In this document: one piece after another, positions 1 to 11,300 of the stretch
How positions within the stretch are numbered: the first letter of the stretch is position 1
How the letters are laid out: every line of letters starts with the position of its first letter
From: Echinometra lucunter
Lineage: Eukaryota; Echinodermata; Echinoidea; Camarodonta; Echinometridae
DNA: 64,000 nt
Assembly: GCA_029962745.1 (NCBI GenBank)
Contig: CM057151.1
Location: 7,726,754 to 7,790,753, forward strand
Direction of reading: 5' to 3'
The notes under the pieces: model-generated
What the model was told of the DNA's origin: nothing
Databases searched by the model: none
What the model saw: the letters and a program-made list of their open reading frames with translations, nothing else
Made by a program: the position numbers and the translations under genes

Positions 1-134
1 AGTAGACAAGGAGGAGAGAGAAAGAAAGCAGAAGGAACAAGGTTCAGTTCTGGATGAGAAGGAAGGACAAGAAGAGGAAGAAGATGATGATAGGCCAAGG
101 AGTGTAGATAGTGTGCTAGCAACAGTCGATAAAG
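1..134 (+). CDS. MON2: MON2 exon 1 of window (partial, acidic linker)
   Basis: The exon is open in frame 2 from the window edge and codes for a highly charged, low-complexity stretch (runs of E, K and D, then [14 protein letters not shown]). It ends at G134 before GTTAGC, leaving one base. That base joins AC at 466 to give Asp, so the phase fits exon 2. The acidic linker is not itself diagnostic; the assignment rests on phase and position before the conserved exon 2. Its true 5' end is outside the window. Confidence 0.75.
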
Positions 135-2333
135 GTTAGCAACTCTATTTCATACCCTGTTGAATATTTTGCTTGAGATAACTTGAGCAGGGTCTGTGAG
201 GAAAGGTCGAAAACACTTTTCCTTATCATTTCAGTAATGAGACCATGATATGTCAAGCTAGAGTGTGTCAAAAATGCATGTATACCAAAATCAAAATTGC
301 ATCCAAAAAATAAAAAATAAAAAATAAATCGGTTGTATTGACTTTCTTCAGGTTTCTGTTCTCTCTTGTATTTTTCTCATAGGAGTGCCAGACAGAAGTT
401 CCAGGATGTCATTTTTTTACCATTATTCTCAAAAGTTGTATTTGTAATGTAATTGATTTCCACAGACTTAAAAGATCTCTGGGTGGAGATGGTGAATTCC
501 TCATGGTGTGGGGTGTTAGCTGCTCTCTCACTTCTCTTAGAAGCATGGTAAGTAAGAAGGGACAAAACCTGATTATTCTGTGTCCAGTTGTCATTCTGCA
601 CCTTTTCTATATTGCTAGGATTATCAGCCTTTGCATAGCATGAAGAAAATGTCATTCATAGTTTCCTGTCGATATATTACTAGTCCTCTGTCATATGGAG
701 ATGAAGATCTTGTTCACTTTTGGTATTTTATTTTGTTTTCTTTTGTTTTTGTTTTCTTTTTGTTGTCGAGCCACCGAAATAGAGCGAAACTAAGGGATCC
801 TTAGTGGTGTCTTCCGTCCATCCGTCTATAACGCTTATTAAAAAATTGAATAACTTTACGACCATTTGCCAGTTTGTAACCAAACTTGGATGGTAGATGC
901 TTTACAGGGACCTCAATGTTATTTGGAGGTCAAAGGTCATGTATGTAGGTCAAAGGTCAAATGAGGTCGAATGTTTCACTAATAATCAGAATTAATTTAC
1001 TAGAATAGTTGCATGCAAATAGTGCAAGACACGATATGACTATCACCTTGTTTTTATTTTTTTTGTTTGTTTTATTTCAATTTTTTTGTTTTTGTTTTTA
1101 TTTTTTTTTGTTTTTGCTTTCCTCAAGTGTGAGGGCCCACAATGCTTCCAAAGTATATCAGCAGAAAGTGATTTTATTTTGTAATAACATGCTCATTTTA
1201 TGGCTTACACAAGTGTACTATATGAGGCTATTGTTTGATTGTAAACAGTAGGCATTTCAGGTAATAACAGATAATGTCCACAGCTGGTCATGCCAGCAGT
1301 CTCTAATAAATCTTTCAAATTGGTTAGCTGCTGCTGAAAGTAAGTTATACTGTATTTCTGTCTATTTGATATTTGATAGAATAACAGTAACAAAGCATTT
1401 CTGTATTAAACAAGTAACAAAAGAAATTTGTGGAACTTGCAATATATGTTAGTTTACGTGTACACTGACGAAAATGAGAGCACTGCATGGCAAATAAAGC
1501 AATTAAGTCTGAAGCCTGACCCTACCAAAACAAAGTAGCAACACAAAACAAAAACAAAAAGAGACAAAAGGGACTTATGCAGTAAAAAAAATGGTAGACA
1601 TTTTACCATTATCTTATATATTATCTTTCTGTTTTTTGCAGTACTGATGAAGCAGCAACAGAAGCCATTTTGAAGTGTCTTGAGCTGTATGCAAGTCTGT
1701 GTGGCAAGCTAGGTCTGACAGTATCCAGAGACGCGTTTGTAACGGCCCTTTGCAAGTCATCCTTACCACCTCATTACGCCCTTGCTGTACTCAACATTGC
1801 ATCACCAGCTGGAATGAGCACACCTAAAGGTAAAACCTTATTTCACTTTAATATGTAGAAGATGTGTGTTTGTATGACTGTCATTCCTGAAAGCAGGATT
1901 GCATATATGAAGGCGGACTCTGATAAGTAGGCCATAATGTGATTAGAGTAATAAGAGTGTTAGAGTGTATTTTGATTAGAGCACAGCTTTATACTCCTAT
2001 CCATTATTTCTTAATCACTTCTACTTCTTTTCTCAGTTTTGTCTCCCTTTCTTTTTAAATAAGGTTTATGGGGGATTTTTGTTTTCCTTTCTTTTAATCT
2101 TTGCCTCCATTTCAGACTCCTTCTCTTGATATTGCAGATAGGAAATGCCTGAAACACACTGACCTATGAAAAGGAAACCTTGACCCCTGTATATTTTCTT
2201 TTTTTCTCTTTCTTTTCCATATTCACTATTGTTCTATATAATTGTTTTTCTACTTTCTTTCTCTTTTTCTCTTATATATCTTTCATTTTTTTCTCTCATT
2301 CCTCCTTTGACTCTCTGTTCCTTTTATTCTTAT

Positions 2334-2379
<46 letters not shown>

Positions 2380-5300
2380 ATGTTTCTCTTTCTATTTCTA
2401 ATTGCCAGATCACAAGAGGAGTTCTAGCAGTGCTAGTCGTGATGGTTTCCTTCAAGCCACGGAGGGAGGCAGCGTTGATCCAGCAGATACCAGGAATCAA
2501 GTGGTTGCTGTCGGAACACCCCTTACCTCAGTGGTTGGCGGGCAACAGGGACCAGTCATGGTAATGTCTTCTCTAAATTGATGCAAGTTATTGTACTAAT
2601 TTGTCTTCATCATGGAGAGTTACAGTTAATGACAGTCTTTAGAAAGAGTGGCATCACTTTGTGTGCATAATAGTAAACTGGCTGAACATTTATACATATA
2701 TTTGTAAATGTTTCAGAGATTTTTATCTCCTCTTTTGTTATGAAGATATAATAATAGGAAATTCATCACAAAGCTTTAAGATCGATATCTGTCACAATGA
2801 TACACAATGATTAGCTTTGGGCATCTTGACGGTAAAAATTGTTGTTTTCTCCCTCTGTTTCATGTAAGAGAGAAACGCTTATAAAGTGTGGTCATCAGCA
2901 CTTTTGCATCATCATATTATCCAATGAAGAAACTTCTTTAATTAGGAGATGGCAAAAACACCAAGTGCTTTGAGATTGGCATTTGTTTCCTTTCATGTTT
3001 TACAGCTGACAGCAAAGAACATCCAGTGTATGAGAGCTATGTTATCTTTGTCTCTATTGTCATGGAGCTGTCTTAGATGCATCATGGCATCTTATCTTAT
3101 CCACTCTTTAGAATCTTATATGGATCTTTGAGTCTAAACCTTGTTTCCTTTCTGTTTATACAGCTGACAGCTAAGAACATCCAGTGTATGAGAGCTATCT
3201 TATCTTTAGCTCATTGTCATGGAGCTATCTTAGGTGCATCATGGCATCTCATCTTATCCACCCTTCAACATCTTGTATGGATCTTGGGTCTCAAGCCCAC
3301 ACCTGGTGGAGGTCTCAAAGGTCAGTTAAAATATCAGGAAGCAGTTTTTGAAAAGCAATCATAATCCTTTTCCAGCATCATCTTTCCTTATTTTAACATC
3401 ATTTTTTAAGCAAACTTTAAAGCTTGTTTATATTCAATGTACAAATGCCAAATTATCAATTGATTTTCATGTGATAGTGTAAAGTAGAACATTCCTATTT
3501 TGCACATATGACCTAAAGTTGAATATCTGCACACTGTAGTTATCAAATATCTTCGTCCTATACTTTCCAAAGTATATGATTTATGACCTTTTATGGGGAG
3601 AAAAAGAATGGCTGTAAGAAAGGCTGTATGAAAGAATTAAAGGAAAAAGTAATAAGGTGTATATTGAATTTCTATCTGTAACCAATTTCTGTGCGGTGCA
3701 CATTTGTTCATCTTTTGAAAATTGTATGCACTTATGTATCCATTGTGGTTATCGTATAGTTGAGCGTTTAAATGAGTTTATTGTCTGATAATGTCCTCCT
3801 TACTAATAAAGCTAGGTATGTATGTAATTGTGCAGTTCTCCTGACCAACTGAAAAATTTGAACAGGAACGTCTGCTGTGTTTGAGCGTTGTAAAAATCTC
3901 CCCTCCTGCAACTTCTTGTAAAAGCAATTCAGGATGGCTCATATAAAGTGCATTGGGGTTAGGTTATTGATAATGATAATGATAATAATTTGGCATCTTC
4001 TTTTCATGCATGTTTTGTGTGCTGCCTATAAAGATAACAATTGTGAACCTACCCTCTTTCTTTTCTTGTAGCATAGTTAGAATTTCTCAGATCATACCAT
4101 ATAAAAACTTGATTTACATGTATATCCTTGTACTATCTAGGTGATGAGTCACAAACCGTTGTAGCGAAGAGTGAGTAAAAATCTGAAGACATTTTTGCAG
4201 GCCATCTATCCATCATGCATTTCTCATAATGCATAGTAGTTATATAGCTGGATGAGCATGCATCTTGCATATACGTGCATCAATCATTGTGATTAACCGA
4301 GTTGAATAATCATCTGTCTTTTGTACAGCAGCAATTAACAATTCTTAAGAAGCTGTAAATGAAAATATATGTACGCCAGTCGGTGATGGGTATAAAAAAA
4401 GAAAGCAGACTGATGTGGGATTTTTTTTTTAAATTGCTAGCAAAGAAAGGTGATAAGAAATAAAGAGCACCATTAAAAATGGAAGTTTGTTGTTGGAACT
4501 CTATTAGAGAAAGAGAAGCAAAGAGAGAGAGAGAGAAAGAAAGAAAGAAAGAAATTTACTACTTTACTAAATATTGTAAGAAAATGGTAGAAAGGTGGTG
4601 ACTTGGAAGAGGGAGCAAAACAAACATAGGAAGGAATAGAAAATTAAGATAGATGTGCATTAAGCTGGAAGTGTAGAAATATTCCCATCTGAAAGAAAGA
4701 AAGAGGAGAGAAACAGACAAAAAAGAGAGAATTTTAATATTTTAAGAAAAAAAAAAGAAGAAAAAACAGCCAGATTTAAATGATGTAGATATTGTAGATG
4801 AATACTGCCTATGTGGTCTGCAGGGGAATAGAGACATTGATATATTTAGATACCAGGATAGATAGATTGGCAAGTAGATAGATTGATTTGTAGCTGAGTA
4901 GAGCAGTAGATACATTTTAAACAGTATGGGCACACAAGGAGGTGAAATGAAAATATATATGAATAGGTATAGATCATAGATCAACAAGATAGATTCATGG
5001 GTCGGTGAATAGATGTATGTATTCATGCAGATGTAAGTATGAATATAAGCAGGTCAGTGGAAACTATTAGGTAGACTTTCAGAGTAGACTCTGAAATCAT
5101 TGATATACTTGACTATTCTCACACGCAATATTTATGCAAATTATGTTGTTATCTGAGTTATTGGGTATCTTGGGATTTGGGGTTTTGAACATAGAAGAAA
5201 AAATTGTGAATTATTGTTAATAGCCCTGTTTTCTAGCAATAGATAATACAACTAGCCAAGAGAATTTTGTTTTTATCGTTGTTGTTGCATCTCTCTTGCT

Positions 5301-8300
5301 GTATGTTATCTGTTGAGAGATACACTTTTATTGATAGTCTACTCACATACCCTATAATAGGTTTTTGTGCATTGTGATGATAATGGCTGTGTTATAGTTT
5401 AATCCTTTATTTACATCTATAACATTCTCCACATATGGAAGGTTTGATTACATGTAGTAGGAACCAGAATTGTGTAGAGGAACAAGGGATATTGATACCA
5501 TAAATGATGACAGATTACCTTTTCCTTGCAAAAGGTTTAATCGCCTTTGGAGAGTATGAGGCAGAGAAAGTGATACCAAATACTGCATATAATGCTGGCT
5601 AAGTTGCATCTATAATTGACTAATACCGCTTTCACACCAAGGTACGGTCGCTGGGTACGGTCGCAGAGACCGTACCCAGCGACCGATCGGACGTGCTTTC
5701 ACACCGCCGTCAAAATTTGGTCAGGCCCTGAGCGATCGGTCGCAGTATAGCTGACCTAGCTGGAAGCGGAAGTAGAGATAGCGCTGGGCATGTATGGGGG
5801 GGTCATTGCATTTCGATCGGTCGCAGAGAATGATGTGCTTTCACATCAAGTTTGCATCGGTCGCGATCAGTCGCTGAAGTACCTATTAGGTCGGACTCAG
5901 CGACCGATCGTTTTGGCCGGAAACGATCGGTCTCTGAGTACGATGAAATGCTTTCACATCATGGTTTCATCGGTCGCTGGGTACGGTCGCAGAGACCGTA
6001 CCCAGCGACCGTACCTTGGTGTGAAAGCGGTATTAGCCAGTTGTTTTACATTCAGGATACATAATGATTTGCTTGTAAAGAACAGTTTTGTTTCCATGTA
6101 TTTATAACAGCAATTCCTGTCACATGTAACAAAATGCATATTTTTTTTTCCTTTTTTAGCATCTCCTTTTGTCCATTCTATCTTTATGTGCAGTTTGCAT
6201 GTTTCCTGCTCATACTCTTATTGTCCCTCTGTTTGCAAGTAATAAACAAACAGGCAATAAATGGTGCTTACTGTTGTGGTTGAAATGAATTTTTTCTTGC
6301 ATATCTCCTGGCCAGCAGTACAGAGTGATTTACTTATATGCATTGCAATTCAATCCCTTATGGCTTCATTGATCTAAGCAGTAGCGTACTGTTTGTATGC
6401 AACCATTTCTATAAGTTGATAGTAGTATTAATGTTGAGATTACATTCATGAAGAAAAACAACATACGATATTGATGTTGATATATACATATATATGCATG
6501 GCTCATTGTGGTCAGCAAAATATGCGAACAAAATAAGAAGGAATGAAATTTTCGTTCGGCCTTTGTTAAACTTTGTGGTGTGATGCATATATTGTATATG
6601 GCAAGAATTCTTGCATACTATACTGATTCTACAACTTTAGGGAGTGGCCATGGCATCAATTTTAGAAAAAGCAATTTTATGAATATATTAGTGGATAAAC
6701 CCTTTTATATTTTGTTGTTAATAGTTGGAGGAGGAACTGATTCGCATACCACAGTAATCACCACAGCCGCCATGACAGAACTGCCAGTCCTTTCATCCAT
6801 GCTGTCTCAGCTCTTTGAGAGTTCCAAGTACCTAGATGATGTGGCCTTACACCATCTTATCAGTGCTCTGTGCAAGCTGTCTTCAGAAGCAATGGAGCTG
6901 GCCTACTCTAACAGGGTAAGAAGCATATTTAGTAGGAGGAATAGGTCATAGTTACCCAAAAGAGCTATAAGTTTCTCAATGATGTGGCCTTACACCACCT
7001 TATCAGTGCTCTGTGCAAGCTGTCTTCAGAAGCAATGGAGCTGGCCTACTCTAACAGGGTAAGAAGCATATTTAGTAGGAGGAATAGGTCATAGTTACCC
7101 AAAAGAGCTATAAGTTTCTCAATGATGTGGCCTTACACCACCTGATCAGTGCTCTGTGCAAGCTGTCTTCAGAAGCAATGGAGCTGGCCTACTCTAGCAG
7201 GGTAAGAAGCATATTTAGTAGGAGGAATGGGTAGTAGTTACCCAAAGAGCTAAAAGTTTCTATATGACCTGGTCTCACACCATTTATTCAAACAGGATGA
7301 GGCATATTCGTACATGGAGTTGGAGAGGTAGGTCCTATAGTTATCCCTGAGAGCTATTGGTATCTAGATGATGTGGCCGAACACTGTCTTATCAGTGCTC
7401 CATGCAGGCTGACTCCAGAAGTAGTGGAGCTTGCCGACTGCAAGAGGGTGAGAGGCATATTTTAAATATATTTGAGGAAGCAGTCATATTTGTCCCAGAG
7501 TGTTGCAAGTATGTAGAAGAAGCACACACCACCTTACAAAGCTTTGCACCAGTTGCATTCAGAGGCAACAGGACTCCCATAATCCAGCATAATGAGTATC
7601 ATTTAGTAAGTTAAAAAATTAAAAGAACTTGAGTTGTCAGTATAGGATTTAGCATAGTTAATTGGGAGTTTATCATCGTAGGCCTCAGTGATGATATGAT
7701 CATATGCTGATTGCTTCAGTTTGATCAGGTCATATTGATTGTATGTGGTTCTTGCACCTGTATTTTCCTGAGGACTTCTTGTGATTTCAGACAGGTCTTG
7801 GACTTGTTGACATACATGTATTTTGTTAGATATTGTCTTTTGAAAGCACTGGAATTAAGTCAAGTTGGTTAGTAAGTTTTATTCTGCTGGGCATTTCTCA
7901 TCTCCTCTTTCAACACTTTCTATCCTTTTCTTTGATATACAGCAAGAGCCTTCACTCTTCGCAGTAGCCAAGCTCTTAGAGACAGGATTAGTCAATCTCC
8001 CTCGCATGGAGGTACTCTGGCGCCCTCTTACAGCCCATTTGTCTGAGATCTGCCAGCATCCCAATGCCAAGATGAGGGAATGGGGAGCTGAGGCAGTCAC
8101 ATCACTTATCAAGGCTGCTCTGGCATACAAGCACAGTCCTCCACTTCATGAAAATCTGGCAAGTTGTTACTCTCTTTATCTTCATTTCCCAAATATTCAG
8201 TAAATTTTTTCGTCATTGCACATATGTGTTTTTTTTTTTTTTTTCTATTTTGAAAGATATCTTTATTTTTCCTGCCCATTTTCCTCATTTTTATTCATTG

Positions 8301-11300
8301 GAAGTTTAAAAAGAAGTTTATCTACAAATTTACAAAGATGATGTACATGTAAAAATTGGGTATTGAACATCTGCTGCCTATCAAAAGGGCAATTTTTTAA
8401 TATCCATGTAAAAATTCTCTGTTCTTAGAAAGTTACAGATAGATGTGTATAGGTTGATTAATGAATAAATGTGTCTCAAGAAGATGAAAGAGATACATGT
8501 AAATATGAGGATAGAAGAACAAAACTATATTTGACTTGATGATACAATACTTTCCATCTACTTGAATGTAATGTAATTTGTTGTTTTACCCTTGTGGTCA
8601 TACCAAGCTGATGCAGATAACTCTGCACTCCCTGTAGCGTGGTCATAATGAGGTTGGTTTGACTACATGGTGTAAATATTTAAGAACAAATTGAGATTTC
8701 ACTTGGTATTTATGGTTGTTGTTTTTCCCTTTCTACAGAGGTTACAGACATTACTTCTGGGTCCCCTCCAAGAACTGTCATTAATACCTCATGCAGATAT
8801 CAGGCAGAAGCAGCTAGAATGTGTGCATCAGATGCTGTCTAATAATGGAGAGACTCTGGTCCATGGTTGGCCTCTAGTCTTAGGAGTTATTGGTGCAGTC
8901 ACTACTGACCAAGGGTAGGTGGTGCTATAGTAAAGTATATTTCTGGTAAGGAAAACCGGGTGAGATAAAGACAGTATAAGTAAACAGTAACAATCAATAG
9001 TATCGGATTCTTTTTAACAATGGAGAGACAGTCATCCACGGTTGGCTTCTGGAGGGTGTTTCACAAAGATTTAAGTTTGACTTAAAGTCACACTTAAATT
9101 CCTACTTGTGTGCTGTATATTACACATCACTGCATTGGTCAGAAGCATGGTCAGGGGACGCATGCTATTGGAAAGTCGATCAATAAGATTATGTGTTAAA
9201 TACCGGATGTGCATTGGCGCTTAAGCACGACTCTAAATCAAACTTAACTCTTTGTGAAACACCCTCCAGGTTTCAGGAGTGAGCAGCAAAGTCACTACTG
9301 AACAATTTTGGGTAGGTAGTAAAATATATTGCTCATGATGATGAAAGCTGATGAGGGCTTGTAGATCAAAGTAGTTTCAGTTTAAAAGTCATGGTTGTAT
9401 CAAATATAATGTTAAGGAATAGTGAATATTTCTTATGTTTGAATTTCACTGTTAAAACTTGCTGTCCTGATTCAGAAATACGATTTCTGAAATTCATTTG
9501 CATTTACAAATGTAATTTCTTGTGCACTGCAGGGAATCACTAATCCGTTCAGCATTTCAGAGTATTCAGTTGGTCGTCACAGATTTCCTTCCCATCATGC
9601 CTTGCTACTGCTTGCAAATCTGTGTGGAAGTTGCAGCCAAGTTTGGACTGCAGAGAGAAGAGCTCAATATCAGTCTCACAGCAATAGGGTTATTGGTAAG
9701 AATTATATTTTCAAGGACTTTGATTTTCATTACACTTTTTCTTCGTTGGTCAGTTCACATTAAAAAATCTGCAGAAATGTTGTATGGCATGTATAGTTCA
9801 GGTTTTTTTTTTTTTTTTTTGAAAAGGTCTTTATTGTTCTGACTAGCGACCAACGGTCGAATTGCACAGAAAAGAGATGATGCCAAAAAGTTTTGAGAAT
9901 TTTCAACATTTTTCATTGTCCACAGTTTTTATGGTTTTTTGCATCCTTCTTTTTATTGCTGAATTAAATTGAAGCATCTTTTCTTATTCTCTTATTTATT
10001 CTTTTTTTTATTTTTATCTTTTCCTCTTTTTTTTTTTTTTTGGTGCTGTTATCTATCTTTGCATCCATCTCTATTCATTTTGCTGTTTTGTTTCCTTGTA
10101 TTTGTGACAATATTTCTCTGTTTCTCTCCTCTCCTATTTCACTATCTCTTTCTCTCTCTCTCTTTCCCCTTCCCTCTCCTCTTCTCTTTCCTACTCTTCT
10201 CTCTCTCTCTTTCTCTTACTCACTTGCTTTTGTTTTCCCTCTTTCTCTTTTCCCTTCTTTCTCTGTCTCCCTCTCTCTTTCACATTGCTTGTCAATTTGT
10301 AATCACCTTTGTTCTTACAAACACACCTATCACTCTCTCTCTCCCTTTCTCTCCCAGTGGAATATCTCTGACTACCTGTACCAGAATAGAGAGAAGATCA
10401 GAACAGTTCTTAGTAAGGAAACCATTGGTGGACCCAAGACCACAAGTAATGGTGAACAGCCTATCCCTCCGTTTGATGCTCTGTGGCTTACCCTCTACTC
10501 AAGGTTAGTTTGTCAACTACACATGTACAGTTGAACTGGTTTAGAAAGAACATTTCGTCGTGTGCCTGGAAGAACGCCACTAACGTGCACGTGCGCAAAA
10601 TGTACGCTTTCAAGAAAAACGCGAATGAAGTTTTGACCTTACTTTGAGCCTTTAGCAGCTAGTGTATTATTTCTCTGTCCTAACTGTCAAAATTTCAGAC
10701 AGAGCAAGATGTATTCTTCAGTGATATCCTGTGATTTTACTTAAAACACTCAAAAGGTTTTCCAGTGGTAAGCATTTTATCCTTAACATCTTTCTTCCGG
10801 GAACAAAAATGCATGGATACATAAATGCAGTTCCCAGAAAAAGGACACTAACCCAAATCGGTCTATGCGTGTAAGCATGTTGAGCAAGAAAGCAGTCTTT
10901 TTTCCAGGAACAAAAAAGGCACGAATACGTAAATCGATTTCCCAGAAAAAGGATGTTAACCCAAATTGGTCCATGTACGTAAGCACATTGAGCGAGGAAG
11001 CAGTTTGGAATTCACGTGCCCGCGTCGTTTTGTTTATTGGCTTATTACGTCATAATGATGTCAAATTGAGGTTCAGGAATGATATCAGAAGAAAGAGCAC
11101 ACATTTCTCAATCATACTATGAGGAAATCTAAAAATTGAAATTTCGACCCAACATTGGTGTTAGCGGCCTTCTTACGGGCACACGACAATTTGTCTGTTA
11201 ACCTGTTGAGCAAGATTTGATTTTAGTTTAACCTGCATTTTCCATAAACCATAGCTTGAGTTATCTTGGGCTTAATTTTGAACAGGTTAAAACTATTAAT

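Noticed and set aside
381..547. Longer version of exon 2 starting at the acceptor ending at 380
   Set aside because: It is open through to the same donor but in a frame that does not give the MON2 sequence; the shorter exon 466-547 reads the conserved peptide and fits both phases.
1656..1829. Exon 3 starting at the internal AG at 1654-1655
   Set aside because: It would allow exon 1 to join exon 3 directly, but it drops the conserved TDEA residues; exon 2 explains the phase properly.
5790..6107. 105-codon frame in MON2 intron 5
   Set aside because: It is contained mostly in the inverted-repeat element 5620-6036 and shows repeat-derived peptides, including an antisense mirror frame.
9969..10534. 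Two overlapping 160-180-codon frames rich in Leu, Ser and Phe
   Set aside because: They come from a pyrimidine-rich simple repeat. The only real coding part is exon 10 from 10358 on, which they merely run into.
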